Assembly (NCBI RefSeq): GCF_015353075.1
Contig: NZ_CP064187.1
Location: 3,167,001 to 3,231,000, forward strand
From: Rhizobium sp. 007
Lineage (GTDB): Bacteria; Pseudomonadota; Alphaproteobacteria; Rhizobiales; Rhizobiaceae
Direction of reading: 5' to 3'
Length of the DNA: 64,000 bases
Shown here: positions 10,325-19,894 of the stretch, piece by piece
How positions within the stretch are numbered: position 1 is the first letter of the stretch
Layout: each line of letters starts with the position of its first letter
Translations under genes and position numbers: made by a program
Notes under the pieces: model-generated
What the model saw: the letters and a program-made list of their open reading frames with translations, nothing else
Told to the model about the DNA's origin: nothing
The model's database searches: none

Positions 10325-11184
10325 GCATGGATGTGACGGAGACCGGAGCGGCCATCTCACTAGCAGAGTCGCCTCAGCGTTACGCCTACATCACCCTCGT
10401 CACGAATGCCGACTATGCCAAGGGTGCGACCGCGCTTGTGCGCTCCCTTCGGCTTACGAAAACGGCGGCCAATATCGTCGTGCTGCATACCGGCGGCGTG
10501 GATGGGATCGCGCTTGCCCCGCTTGCCGATCTTGGCTGCCGCCTCATCGCAGTCGCGCACCTGCCGCTTTCCGGCGCCTTCAACGAGCGTCATGCCCGCG
10601 GCCAGCTTCATTCCGCCGCCCCCTTCACTAAGGGCCGCAAGCCTGATTTTCATTCGCCGCTCGACAATTTCTGCAAGCTTCGCCTCTGGCAGCTGACCGA
10701 ATACGAGCGCACCGTCTTCATCGATGCCGATTCCATCGTCTTGAAGAATATCGACAAACTCTTCGGCTACCCCGAATTTTCCGCAGCACCGAATGTCTAT
10801 GAAACGCTTGCCGACTTCCGCCGCATGAATTCCGGCGTCTTCGTCGCAAGGCCTTCCGAGGAAACCTTTGGCCGGATGCTTGCCATGCTCGACCAGCCGG
10901 ATGCCTTCTGGCGACGAACCGACCAGACCTTCCTCGAAGCCTTCTTCCCGGATTGGCACGGCCTCCCCGTCTATTTCAACATGCTGCAATATGTATGGTT
11001 CACCATGCCCGCGCTTTGGGACTGGAAGAGCATTTCGGTCCTGCATTACCAATATGAAAAGCCATGGGAGAAGGATCATCCGAAGGCGGCCAGGCTCAAG
11101 CCGCTGATCGATCTCTGGCACTCCGTCCATGCCGGCAACGACCTGCCGGACCTTGCGTCCATGATGAACCCGGAGGCGAAATGA
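10321..11184 (+). CDS. sqdD: Sulfolipid glycosyltransferase SqdD (GT8, glycogenin-like)
   Basis: Predicted to transfer sulfoquinovose from UDP-sulfoquinovose to diacylglycerol. The 287-aa protein resembles glycogenin/GT8 enzymes: the N-terminal strand YAYITLVTNADYAKGATALV binds the nucleotide sugar, and FIDADSIVLKN contains the DxD metal motif. MNSGVFVARPSEETF is the second family block. Translationally coupled to both neighbours through ATGA overlaps. Rhizobial SqdD is unrelated to the cyanobacterial/plant SQD2 family. Confidence 0.92.
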   Translation: MSMDVTETGAAISLAESPQRYAYITLVTNADYAKGATALVRSLRLTKTAANIVVLHTGGVDGIALAPLADLGCRLIAVAHLPLSGAFNERHARGQLHSAAPFTKGRKPDFHSPLDNFCKLRLWQLTEYERTVFIDADSIVLKNIDKLFGYPEFSAAPNVYETLADFRRMNSGVFVARPSEETFGRMLAMLDQPDAFWRRTDQTFLEAFFPDWHGLPVYFNMLQYVWFTMPALWDWKSISVLHYQYEKPWEKDHPKAARLKPLIDLWHSVHAGNDLPDLASMMNPEAK

Positions 11185-12080
11185 AGGTACTGGTATCCGG
11201 CGGGACGGGCTTGGTGGGTCGCTATATCGTCGAGGAGCTGCTTGCCGCCGGATATTCGGTCATCATTGGCGGACGCCGCGCGCCATTGCCACGCCTCTTC
11301 TCCCGTCCCGTCGAATTCGCACCGCTTTCGCTCGATCCCGACAAGGACCATATCGAGGCCTTCGACGATGCCTATTTCTTCGTGCATGCCGCGCTCAGCC
11401 ACCTACCCGGTCAATATCGTGGCGGCGAAGGCGATGATCCGGGCGGCTTCCGTCGCCTAAACCTCGACGGCACTGTGAAGCTCTTCGACACCGCCAGGCG
11501 CGCCGGTACCCGCCGCTGCATCTTCATCTCCAGCCGCGCCGCCTATCAGGATGCAGCGCCCGGCACTGTTCTCACCGAAGACATGCTGCCGGAGCCCGAT
11601 ACGCTTTACGGAGAGGCGAAGCTCGCCGGCGAGCGAGCGCTCGCCCATCTGGCCGGACCGGGCTTTGCAGCGGCCAGCTTGCGCGCCACGGGGGTCTACG
11701 GCGACTTGCTCCCGAACAAATGGACGGGTCTCATCGAGGATTATCTGAGCGGTAGGCCGGCGCCCGTTCGAGCCGGAACGGAAGTTCACGGCCGCGACCT
11801 CGGCCGCGCCGTGCGGCTGATGCTGGAGACGGAAAGCGCCCGCATATCCGGCGAGGTCTTCAATGTTTCCGATCTTCTCGCCGATACCCGCGATATCTTG
11901 TCGGTCGTGCAACAGCAAACCGGCTGTCCCAATCCTCTGCCTGCCTCGGCAGACAAGTCTGCCATCAATCGGATGAGCACCGAAAAGTTGCAAGCGCTCG
12001 GCTGGCTTCCGGGCGGCAAGGCCCTGTTCGAACAGACGGTCCGGCAACTGGTGGCCCCATTGCAGCACTTGCGACAGTAA
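11181..12080 (+). CDS. sqdC: Sulfolipid biosynthesis protein SqdC (NAD-dependent epimerase/reductase family)
   Basis: Third gene of the sulfolipid operon. The 299-aa protein is an extended SDR with the Rossmann motif GGTGLVGRY at about 7-15 and the YxxxK-type catalytic block LYGEAKLAGE. Its exact reaction is less certain than SqdB or SqdD; a reductase role has been proposed in S. meliloti. The ATG at 11181 is chosen for the four-base overlap with sqdD and GGAGG upstream; the same frame is open upstream only as a shadow inside sqdD. Confidence 0.88.
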   Translation: MKVLVSGGTGLVGRYIVEELLAAGYSVIIGGRRAPLPRLFSRPVEFAPLSLDPDKDHIEAFDDAYFFVHAALSHLPGQYRGGEGDDPGGFRRLNLDGTVKLFDTARRAGTRRCIFISSRAAYQDAAPGTVLTEDMLPEPDTLYGEAKLAGERALAHLAGPGFAAASLRATGVYGDLLPNKWTGLIEDYLSGRPAPVRAGTEVHGRDLGRAVRLMLETESARISGEVFNVSDLLADTRDILSVVQQQTGCPNPLPASADKSAINRMSTEKLQALGWLPGGKALFEQTVRQLVAPLQHLRQ

Positions 12081-12106
12081 ACTCCAGCTGCTTTCACGGG
12101 ATTGCA

Positions 12107-12733
12107 ATGGCCCGCCAGCCGTTTATGGTTCGCATTATGCAGCAGACGATATCCAAAGAACTGAAAGCCCAGATGCGCGCCGAACGGCTTGCGCTGCGCG
12201 ACGCAATCCCGCCAGAGACGCGGATCGAAAAAAGCCTGGCAATGGCGGAGCACGCCGGCGAGGCCGTGGCTTTCGATCCCGGCACGATCATTTCGGGCTT
12301 CATGCCCATCCGCTCGGAGGCCGATATCCGGCCGTTGATGGCGCGCTTTGAGGCACGCGGCGCCCGCCTCTGCGTTCCCGCCATCCTCGACAGGCAGACG
12401 ATCGTCTTCCGTGAACTCCTGCGCAGCGCGCCGCTGGTTGCAACGGGCTTCGGCACTGCCGGACCGGGACAAGAGGCCACCGTTCTCGATCCGGAAATCA
12501 TGCTCGTGCCGCTGTCGGCCTTCGACGATCGCGGCCATCGCATCGGCTATGGCGCCGGCCACTACGACCGCGCGATCGGCCGTTTGCGGCAAAAAGGCAT
12601 GCATCCGAAGCTGATGGGCATTGCATTCGACTGCCAGGAAGTGGCACATGTGCCCGACGAGCCGCATGACATAAGCCTGGATGCCATCCTGACAGAAAGC
12701 GGCCTTCGCTTTTTTGCTTCTTGGATCGGATAA
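12107..12733 (+). CDS. 5-formyltetrahydrofolate cyclo-ligase
   Basis: Converts 5-formyl-THF to 5,10-methenyl-THF with ATP, returning a storage folate to one-carbon metabolism. The family block RIGYGAGHYDRAI is near the C-terminus and the N-terminal basic helix KELKAQMRAERLALRD is typical. Length 208 aa. Start is unsure: ATG at 12107 or ATG at 12137, neither with a strong ribosome binding site. Its stop is three bases from the following phosphoesterase. In many bacteria this gene neighbours zapA and 6S RNA; here those lie about 24 kb away. Confidence 0.92.
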   Translation: MARQPFMVRIMQQTISKELKAQMRAERLALRDAIPPETRIEKSLAMAEHAGEAVAFDPGTIISGFMPIRSEADIRPLMARFEARGARLCVPAILDRQTIVFRELLRSAPLVATGFGTAGPGQEATVLDPEIMLVPLSAFDDRGHRIGYGAGHYDRAIGRLRQKGMHPKLMGIAFDCQEVAHVPDEPHDISLDAILTESGLRFFASWIG

Positions 12734-12736
12734 GGA

Positions 12737-13561
12737 ATGCGTCTGCTTTTTCTGGGTGACATGGTCGGCAAGACGGGGCGCACGGCTGTATGGGATCGCC
12801 TGCCCGGCTTGGTTTCAGACCTGAAACTCGACTTCGTGATCGTCAACGGCGAAAATGCTGCCGGCGGTTTCGGCATCACGGAGGACATCTTCCTCGAGAC
12901 GATCAACGCCGGCGCCGACGTCGTCACAACCGGAAACCACGTCTGGGACCAGAAGGAAGCGGTCGCCTTCGCGGGCCGCCACGACCAGTTCCTGCGCCCG
13001 GCGAACTATCCGCAGGGAACGCCCGGCCGCGGCTCAGGGCTCTTTTATGCGCGAAGCGGAGCACGCGTGCTCGTGGCAAACATCATGGGCCGCGTCTTCA
13101 TGCATCCCGAGCTCGACGATCCCTTCAAATCCGCCGAAGCGATCCTCGATGCCTGCCCGCTGAAGGAACAAGCCGATGCGATCATCTTCGATTTCCATGC
13201 GGAGGCCACCAGCGAGAAGCAGTGCTTTGGCCATTTCGTCGATGGACGCGCCAGCTTCGTCATCGGCACGCATACCCATGTGCCGACCGCCGACCACCAG
13301 ATCCTCAACGGAGGCACGGCCTATATGTCGGATGCCGGCATGTGCGGCGACTACGACTCCTCGCTTGGCATGGACAAGGAAGAGCCGCTAAACCGCTTCA
13401 TATCCAAGATGCCGAAGGGACGTATGGAAGCTGCCACTGGACCTGCCACGATCTGCGGTGTTGGCGTGGAGATTTCCGACTCCACGGGGCTTGCCGAAAA
13501 GATCGCGCCGCTGCGGATTGGCCCGCGGCTTTGCGAAACCATCCCGGATTTCTGGCTCTGA
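12737..13561 (+). CDS. YmdB-family metallophosphoesterase (TIGR00282)
   Basis: A 274-aa dinuclear-metal phosphoesterase of the family whose Bacillus member YmdB hydrolyses 2',3'-cyclic nucleotides. Metal-binding motifs are all visible in order: GDMVGKTGR (about 7-15), NGENAAGGFG (about 37-46), TTGNHVWDQKE (about 67-77), DFHAEATSEK and GTHTHVPTAD. Probably co-transcribed with the folate cyclo-ligase (3-bp gap). The cellular role in rhizobia is not known. Confidence 0.9.
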   Translation: MRLLFLGDMVGKTGRTAVWDRLPGLVSDLKLDFVIVNGENAAGGFGITEDIFLETINAGADVVTTGNHVWDQKEAVAFAGRHDQFLRPANYPQGTPGRGSGLFYARSGARVLVANIMGRVFMHPELDDPFKSAEAILDACPLKEQADAIIFDFHAEATSEKQCFGHFVDGRASFVIGTHTHVPTADHQILNGGTAYMSDAGMCGDYDSSLGMDKEEPLNRFISKMPKGRMEAATGPATICGVGVEISDSTGLAEKIAPLRIGPRLCETIPDFWL

Positions 13562-13670
13562 GAACACCCGCCGGCAACACGCAATTGTGAGCGGCCCTGC
13601 CTGATTTCGGCTGGACCGATGCGTCCCCTTGTCGCATCCTCGCCGCACCGTGAAAGCGCCGGAGGGTGGC

Positions 13671-14510
13671 ATGAAGCCGCAATTGCTTATCCTCGCTATC
13701 GCATGCCTTGTGCCTCTTGCCCTGCCCCGTGCAGCCGCCGCACAAGAGGAACGGAAGCCCGTTAGCCAATGCCAGGCGATCGCACAGGCAATCCCCAAGG
13801 CCAAATTCGCAAGCTTTTCCGGTGAGATGCCCATCGTGACCGCGGTTTCGGAAGGCGAGGATGTCAAGCTGACCTTCCTAGGACATTCCACCTTCGAAAT
13901 CGAAACGCCGGGCGGCATCGTCATCGCAACGGATTTCAACGGCTGGTACCGGCCGGTCGTGACACCCGACGTGGTGACGATGAACCGGGCGCACTCCACG
14001 CACTACACGCTGACCCCGGACCCGGCGATCAAGCACGTGCTGCACGGCTGGAGCGATGTGCCCGGAGAAAAGGCCGACATCGACCTGATGGTCGGCGACA
14101 CCTATATCCGCAACGTGACGACGGATATCCGCGGCGGCTACGGCGCTGCGCAGCAGGATGGAAATTCGATCTTCGTCTTCGAGAGCGCCGGGCTCTGCAT
14201 CGGCCATCTCGGCCATCTGCACTATGAGCTGACCGATGCCCACTACACTGAGATCGGCCGCCTGGACATCGTCATGGTGCCGGTCGATGGCGGCCTGACC
14301 ATGGGCGCCGACAGCATGAGCCGCATCATCAAGCGGCTTCGCTCGTCGCTGATACTGCCGATGCACCGCCGCGGTCCGCCGGTCGCGCGCTTCGTGTCGA
14401 TGTTCGGCAAAGATTTCGATATCAGCTACGCGCCCGACGACACGATCACCGTTTCCATGCGCTCCCTCCCCAAGAAGCCGCTCATTTATGTGATGAAGGG
14501 CGCTCAATAG
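13671..14510 (+). CDS. Exported MBL-fold metal-dependent hydrolase
   Basis: A predicted periplasmic protein of 279 aa with a signal peptide ending near PRAAAAQ (about residue 23), then a metallo-beta-lactamase-like fold: LTFLGHSTFEIETPGGIVIATDFNG resembles the UlaG-type N-terminus, and CIGHLGHLHYELTD and LPMHRRGP supply further His residues. The canonical HxHxDH motif is not present, so metal binding is non-standard and the substrate is unknown. Start at 13671 follows GGAGGG. It faces the next gene tail to tail. Confidence 0.8.
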   Translation: MKPQLLILAIACLVPLALPRAAAAQEERKPVSQCQAIAQAIPKAKFASFSGEMPIVTAVSEGEDVKLTFLGHSTFEIETPGGIVIATDFNGWYRPVVTPDVVTMNRAHSTHYTLTPDPAIKHVLHGWSDVPGEKADIDLMVGDTYIRNVTTDIRGGYGAAQQDGNSIFVFESAGLCIGHLGHLHYELTDAHYTEIGRLDIVMVPVDGGLTMGADSMSRIIKRLRSSLILPMHRRGPPVARFVSMFGKDFDISYAPDDTITVSMRSLPKKPLIYVMKGAQ

Positions 14511-14550
14511 AGAAGACCCGAAAGTCTGAGACCTCCGGGTTCTGCCCGTA

Positions 14551-15054
14551 TCAGGCAAATTGCAGATGCCGCTTGATGCCCACTTCCGGCATCTTGTCAT
14601 CGCTGAGATTGGCCTTCGCGATCTCCCAGCCGAACTTCAGCTTGCTGCCGGTCGAAACCCAGATTTCGGCGTCGTCCACATGCATGACAAGCATCGTCAG
14701 GTTCGGATCTTTCTTGCCCTCCTCGTACCAGGCAGCAACCACCGAATTCCAATATTGCTCGATCCTCGAAGGATCCGGCCGGACCTCGATCTTGCCTGCC
14801 AGGCACGCGTGGTAGTCGTGATCCTTGCCGACGACGCAGAAATGCGCCCGCATTCCCGGTTTGACGGCGCGTACGATGTCGGCATCCGATTTGGTATAGA
14901 ACCAGATGGTATTGGTCTTCGGATCGGCATGCGGAGCCATCGGCTGCATGTGCATGTCGGCACCATCGATGCCGAGCATCCCTGCGGAAACATCGTTCAC
15001 CTGATCCCAAAGCTGCCGTGCCGGATGATCGCGCGCTTCACTAAAGCTTGCCAT
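14551..15054 (-). CDS. Pyridoxamine 5'-phosphate oxidase-fold protein (general stress type)
   Basis: A 167-aa split-barrel flavin-binding-fold protein. The order of blocks is typical of the general-stress-protein-26 group: ARQLWDQVNDVSAGMLGI, HADPKTNTIWFYTKSDADIV, then VVGKDHDYHACLAGKIEV and a C-terminal AEIWVSTGSKLKFGWEIAK. Likely binds FMN or F420; no true PdxH active site is evident. Start at 15054 chosen because the protein family begins here; the frame stays open upstream to 15246 without family sequence. Confidence 0.82.
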   Translation of the reverse strand: MASFSEARDHPARQLWDQVNDVSAGMLGIDGADMHMQPMAPHADPKTNTIWFYTKSDADIVRAVKPGMRAHFCVVGKDHDYHACLAGKIEVRPDPSRIEQYWNSVVAAWYEEGKKDPNLTMLVMHVDDAEIWVSTGSKLKFGWEIAKANLSDDKMPEVGIKRHLQFA

Positions 15055-15230
15055 GGCCTTTCCCCTTCCGTTCGGGCTTTTCAAGCCTTCAAACGTCACG
15101 TCTGCCGCTTTGTTCCGTAGCTTTTCGCCTTCCTCGGGACACAGAGACAAGCTGCTTTCTTCTTGAATGCAGCCCGCTTCGCTCTTATAAGGCCGTCCAT
15201 TCCGAACAATGAGACGTGAACAGGGGTGCC

Positions 15231-15977
15231 ATGGCTGGCCATTCACAGTTTAAAAACATCATGCATCGCAAAGGCCGTCAGGATGCCGTGCGGTCGAAAA
15301 TGTTCTCCAAGCTTGCGCGCGAAATCACCGTTGCCGCCAAGGCCGGCCTGCCCGACCCGACGATGAACGCCCGCCTGCGCCTGGCAATCCAGAACGCCAA
15401 GGCACAGTCCATGCCGAGGGACAACATCGACCGTGCCATCAAGAAGGCCGCAGGCGCCGATAGCGAGAATTACGACGAAGTCCGCTACGAGGGTTACGGT
15501 CCGGGAGGCACGGCGATCATCGTCGAAGCGCTGACCGACAACCGCAACCGCACCGCATCCAACGTCCGCTCGATCTTCACGAAGGCCGGCGGCGCGCTCG
15601 GCGAAACCGGCTCGGTTTCCTTCTCCTTCGACCACGTCGGTGAGATCACCTACAAGCCATCCGCCGGCGATGCCGACACGGTCATGGAAGCCGCGATCGA
15701 AGCCGGCGCCGATGACGTCGAGACCGACGAGGAAGGCCACACCATCACCTGCGCCTTCGAATCCCTCGGCGAGGTCGCCAAGGCCCTGGAAGGCGCGCTT
15801 GGCGAAGCTGAAACCGTCAAGGCCGTCTGGCGCTCCCAGAACAACGTGCCGGTGGACGAGGAAAGGGCCCAGTCGCTGATGAAGCTTATCGACAGCCTGG
15901 AAGACGATGACGACGTGCAGAACGTCTATTCGAACTTCGAGGTTTCCGAGGAAGTGCTCGCCAAGCTTTCGGCCTGA
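15231..15977 (+). CDS. yebC: YebC/PmpR-family regulatory protein
   Basis: Conserved 248-aa cytoplasmic protein of the TACO1/YebC family, reported both as a DNA-binding regulator and as a factor for translation of difficult (e.g. proline-rich) stretches. The N-terminal block [20 protein letters not shown] is diagnostic, followed by [20 protein letters not shown]. The start at 15231 gives the canonical MAGHS N-terminus. In many bacteria yebC sits beside ruvCAB; here ruvC is 3.9 kb away on the same strand, separated by two minus-strand genes. Confidence 0.95.
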   Translation: MAGHSQFKNIMHRKGRQDAVRSKMFSKLAREITVAAKAGLPDPTMNARLRLAIQNAKAQSMPRDNIDRAIKKAAGADSENYDEVRYEGYGPGGTAIIVEALTDNRNRTASNVRSIFTKAGGALGETGSVSFSFDHVGEITYKPSAGDADTVMEAAIEAGADDVETDEEGHTITCAFESLGEVAKALEGALGEAETVKAVWRSQNNVPVDEERAQSLMKLIDSLEDDDDVQNVYSNFEVSEEVLAKLSA

Positions 15978-15995
15978 GCATTCGAACGAACGAAG

Positions 15996-16036
15996 AAAAG
16001 ACCCGGCTGCGGAAACGCTACCGGGTCTTTTGTTTT
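15996..16036 (+). terminator. Rho-independent terminator after yebC
   Basis: AAAAGACCCGG (15996-16006) pairs perfectly with CCGGGTCTTTT (16021-16031) across a 14-nt loop and is followed by GTTTT. It lies 18 bp after the yebC stop codon. Confidence 0.9.
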
Positions 16037-16098
16037 CAGGAGTGATGTTCGGCGCAGAGCGACGCAGCCTATATGCAACCACCCGCTACCTCTTGGGC

Positions 16099-16180
16099 TC
16101 CCTCACTCCTGTGCTTGTCACAGGGGGTCCAGCACGCCCACGTCCTTGGTCGCGGAAGACTTATTCACAGCAATGAGGGA
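16099..16180. repeat. RIME-like palindromic intergenic repeat
   Basis: The element is bounded by TCCCTCA (16099-16105) and its inverted copy TGAGGGA (16174-16180), and contains the hairpin CCTGTG-CTTGT-CACAGG (16108-16124) followed by GGGTCCAGC. The core CCTGTGCTTGTCACAGG recurs in inverse orientation at 45551-45567, so it is a dispersed repeat. Such Rhizobium intergenic mosaic elements are non-coding. Confidence 0.7.
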
Positions 16181-16213
16181 AGAAGCCGCGGAGCGCTTCG
16201 CAGCTCCAGGACC

Positions 16214-17272
16214 TTAAGCCGCAACACGCATGAAATTCCCCAGTCCCGCAAACAGCTCGACCGACTTCAGCCGCGCCTCGATGTCGTGGATCGGCATCGA
16301 GATGATGAGTTCGTCGGCCCCGGTCTCCTTCAGGAATTCGGTGAGCTTCGCCTCTGACGTCTTCGGCGAGCCCACGACCGCATAGCGCAGCGTGTGCTCG
16401 ACATTCAGTTTCTCCATCGGTGACCAGAAGCCCTCCATGTCCTCGACTGGCCGCGGGAACGGGCCACGGACGTTACGGCGCAGATTGACGAACTGCTGCT
16501 GGGCAGAGGTGAAATGATATTGTGCCTCCTCGTCGGTCGGCGCGACGGAACCCATGACGCCGGCCATGACGTAGGGCTGGTCGAGCGAGGCTGAGGGTTG
16601 GAACTTGCTGCGGTAGATATCGATCGCATCGAGCAGCGAATCCGGCGCGAAATGCGAGGCGAAGGCATAGGGAAGGCCGAGCATCGCCGCGAGCTGGGCG
16701 CTATAAAGACTGGAGCCGAGAAGCCAGATCGGCACATGCGAATTGTGGCCCGGAACGGCAAGGATCGCCTGGTTCTCGACCGGCGCGCCTAATAGCTGCT
16801 GCAGCTCGACGATATCGTTCGGGAAGTTGTGGGCGCCTGTCTCCAGATTGCGGCGGAGCGCCTGTGCCGTGCGCATATCCGTACCCGGCGCGCGGCCAAG
16901 CCCGAGGTCGACCCGGCCCGGGAAAAGCGCCGCCAATGTGCCGAACTGCTCGGCGATCACCAGCGGCGAGTGATTGGGCAGCATGATTCCGCCCGAGCCG
17001 ATGCGGATCCGTTTCGTTGCGGCACCGACATGGCCGATGACCACCGCAGTCGCGGCACTTGCAACCCCCGGCATGCCGTGATGCTCCGCCAGCCAGAAGC
17101 GCTTGTAGCCGCACTCCTCCGCCTTCTGCGCCATGCGCGCCGAGCCTTCGAAGGATTGCTGGATCGTCGTGCCTTCGGCAACGGGCGAAAGATCGAGAAT
17201 GGAAAAGGGAACCATAGGAAAACCTGCCGGTGATTGGAAGGACAGGTCTATGTAGGTTCTGGAATCGCTCAT
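16214..17272 (-). CDS. LLM-class flavin-dependent oxidoreductase
   Basis: Bacterial luciferase-like monooxygenase, 352 aa, cytoplasmic, using reduced flavin. Family blocks include [45 protein letters not shown] and [16 protein letters not shown], which matches the MsnO8/YhbW-type subgroup. Substrate unknown. Met20 (17215) is an alternative start and fits the family N-terminus about as well. It stands alone between yebC and a chemoreceptor. Confidence 0.88.
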   Translation of the reverse strand: MSDSRTYIDLSFQSPAGFPMVPFSILDLSPVAEGTTIQQSFEGSARMAQKAEECGYKRFWLAEHHGMPGVASAATAVVIGHVGAATKRIRIGSGGIMLPNHSPLVIAEQFGTLAALFPGRVDLGLGRAPGTDMRTAQALRRNLETGAHNFPNDIVELQQLLGAPVENQAILAVPGHNSHVPIWLLGSSLYSAQLAAMLGLPYAFASHFAPDSLLDAIDIYRSKFQPSASLDQPYVMAGVMGSVAPTDEEAQYHFTSAQQQFVNLRRNVRGPFPRPVEDMEGFWSPMEKLNVEHTLRYAVVGSPKTSEAKLTEFLKETGADELIISMPIHDIEARLKSVELFAGLGNFMRVAA

Positions 17273-17341
17273 TCCAAATCCCGCGGACGAAGAAAAGGGC
17301 CGGTTTCCCGACCCCCGATCTCTTCGCTTCGTTTGCTCCGT

Positions 17342-19660
17342 TTATCGGCGTTGCCGGAGAACATGAACCTCGGCGCTGCGATGGTAGTGGTCGTGAGGCA
17401 GCGTGAAATTGCCGAGCTGACGGTCCATCTCCACAGCCTCGGCCGCAAGGCGGTGGATCGCGGCTGTCGTTTCCTCGACCATGGCGGCATTCTGCTGCGT
17501 CATCGAATCGAGCTCGGAAACGGACGTGTTGATCTGGCGGAGCGTATCCGCCTCTTCGCGGGTCGATTCCATGATCTCGTTGATTTGGCCGTTGATCGCT
17601 TCCACATGGCTGCCTATGCCGGTCAGAGCCACCCCTGCCCGCTCGACAAGCGCCACGCCGGTCTCGACTTCGCGGGTCGACTTCTGCAGCAGGCTCGCGA
17701 TTTCCTTGGCTGCGCTCGATGAGCGCTGCGCCAGCTCGCGCACTTCCATTGCCACAACCGCAAACCCCTTGCCGGATTCCCCGGCGCGAGCGGCTTCGAC
17801 GCCGGCATTAAGCGCCAGCAGGTTGGTCTGGAAGGCGATGTCGTCGATGACGGAGATGATCGTATTGATCTGCCGCGAGGAGGATTGGATTGCTTCCATC
17901 GCTGCGATTGTCTCGCGCATGATCTGGCTGGAGCCGGTGGTCTCCTTCTTCGCGTCACGGGCAATGCGCTCCGCCTGTTCGGCGCGTTGGATCTGGACGC
18001 GAACGGACTGGGTGATCGCGTCGATCGCATTGGCCGTTTCGGTGATCGAAGCAGCCTGGCGCTCGGTACGTCCGGCAAGGTCGTCGGCTCCGGTCCGCAT
18101 CTCTTCCGAGCCCGACCGTACAGCCATAGAGTTGCCGCCGATCGCCGTCATCGTTTCGCTGAGCGTGGCGAGCGCCTCGTTGAAGTTGACGCGCAGGCTT
18201 TCAAGTTCGTTGGGGAAGCGCGTTTCGATCTGATAGGCAAGATCGCCGTTCGCCAGATGGTCCAGACCCTCGTCCAGTGCCTGGACGACATCCTGCAAGG
18301 TTCTCGCTTCCGCTTCGCGCAGTGCAAGGTTTTCCTGACGGTCGCGCTCGGCGCGGGCGCGGGTTTCGGCGCTTGCCGCTTCCAGCTCGCGGCTTTCGAT
18401 CAGTGATTGCCTGAAGCGGGCGAGCGCCTTGGCCATCGTGCCGATTTCGTCCTGGCGGGTCTGGCTGCCGATCTCGACATCCAGCTTGCCGTCGGCCACA
18501 TCGCGGGTATTTCCAGCGAGGCGGGCGAGCGGCGAGAAGAGCAGCTTGGTGATGAGGCCGGTGGCGATCGCCATGACGACAAGCGCTGCAAGGCCGATCA
18601 TGGTCAGCAGCGTCGCGATCTCGATCGAACCAGCATTGAGCTCGCTGACGAGCACGCTTTCGACGACGAGGAACCGCTCGCCCTGATAGGTGATAGAGCG
18701 GACATAGGCCCGGGCGGTGCCGTCGGGGCGCGCAAAGTCGTCGACCGTCATGCCGTTGCTGCTTGCAAGCGCATCCTTCATGAAGGTGAACGGCGCCGTG
18801 TCGAGCGTCACAAGCCGGCCTTCGGCATTGAGCCCTACGACAGAACCGTCACTGGAAATGATGGCCGCCTGAGCCGTGCTGCCGGAAACGATCCCCTTTG
18901 CCAGGATGCTGGTGATGATATCGTCGCGAACCTTGAAGAGGATGATGCCCTTCGGCTGTCCGAGCTTGATGATCGGCACTGCGTAGAAGATCGCCGACTT
19001 GCCGTTGGAGGCATCAACGCGCAGGCCCGAAAATGCGGTCGGCGCGGAATCGTCCGTCGCCTTGGCCGTGTTCTCTATCGCCTTTGCAAACGCAATACCC
19101 GCACCTGTCGCCTTCCATGTATCAGCCTTCAGGTTTTCGGCAAAATTGTCGTCCTTCTTGTAGGAATAGAGAACCGAGCCATCGAGATCGGCGATCAGCA
19201 GGTCGCTGAAGGCGGTGTTCTCCAGGTCGCGTGCAACTTCGCCCTGCGTCTTTTCGTGGTTGGAGTAGTAGAAGCCGCTCGGTCCTTCCGGCTTCATCAG
19301 CTTTTCACGCTGATCGGCCGGGTTCGGATTGTTGGTGATGAACACCTTCTTGAGTTCGCCGCGCGCGTCGCCCGACGATTTTTCGATCGTCTTCCAGCCG
19401 CTCTTCAGGCTGGTGATCGACATCTGCAGCGCCTCGATGCGCGCAATGGAACTCGCCTGATTTTCGAGCTGTCCCAGTTGATCCTGCAGCATGTCGCCGC
19501 GGAAGATGAGAACGCTTTCCTTGGCCTTCAGCGCCTGCGCATCTGAAATGCGGCTGCTGGTGAAGTAGCCAAGAACACTGATCGTGCTCACAGCCAGTGC
19601 CGTGAGCAGGATAAATGTCGCGATAACCTTAAAGGACAGGGACTGAAATCTCTGAGCCAT
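17342..19660 (-). CDS. Methyl-accepting chemotaxis protein with periplasmic Cache-type sensor
   Basis: Transmembrane chemoreceptor of 772 aa. TM1 is at about 10-30, a large periplasmic ligand-binding domain follows (about 31-345, Cache-like, with VLYSYKKDDNFAENL), then TM2 (about 348-372), HAMP, a helical segment and the signalling domain. The hairpin tip DDIAFQTNLLALNAGVEAAR and the flanking methylation helices are intact. The C-terminus ends in VHVLRQRR with no CheR/CheB tether. No other che gene is nearby; the ligand cannot be inferred. Confidence 0.94.
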   Translation of the reverse strand: MAQRFQSLSFKVIATFILLTALAVSTISVLGYFTSSRISDAQALKAKESVLIFRGDMLQDQLGQLENQASSIARIEALQMSITSLKSGWKTIEKSSGDARGELKKVFITNNPNPADQREKLMKPEGPSGFYYSNHEKTQGEVARDLENTAFSDLLIADLDGSVLYSYKKDDNFAENLKADTWKATGAGIAFAKAIENTAKATDDSAPTAFSGLRVDASNGKSAIFYAVPIIKLGQPKGIILFKVRDDIITSILAKGIVSGSTAQAAIISSDGSVVGLNAEGRLVTLDTAPFTFMKDALASSNGMTVDDFARPDGTARAYVRSITYQGERFLVVESVLVSELNAGSIEIATLLTMIGLAALVVMAIATGLITKLLFSPLARLAGNTRDVADGKLDVEIGSQTRQDEIGTMAKALARFRQSLIESRELEAASAETRARAERDRQENLALREAEARTLQDVVQALDEGLDHLANGDLAYQIETRFPNELESLRVNFNEALATLSETMTAIGGNSMAVRSGSEEMRTGADDLAGRTERQAASITETANAIDAITQSVRVQIQRAEQAERIARDAKKETTGSSQIMRETIAAMEAIQSSSRQINTIISVIDDIAFQTNLLALNAGVEAARAGESGKGFAVVAMEVRELAQRSSSAAKEIASLLQKSTREVETGVALVERAGVALTGIGSHVEAINGQINEIMESTREEADTLRQINTSVSELDSMTQQNAAMVEETTAAIHRLAAEAVEMDRQLGNFTLPHDHYHRSAEVHVLRQRR

Positions 19661-19894
19661 GACAACGAACCCTTCCGGAGCGGCTTGCCGGCAGCAAAAC
19701 CTGCCACCTTGACCGAAAACAGAACACGGGGAGCCTTAACCTTTTGCAAAAAGGCAACTCCTCTCACATTTGAAGGGGTAGCTTTCAGGCATTGGATTTA
19801 ATTCGTGGTAAACGGCGCCTTATAAAGGGACGTAATGTTTTTGTTTTGTTCACATATCGGTGGCAGTTATTTTGCAACCGCAATAAGGTGAGCC

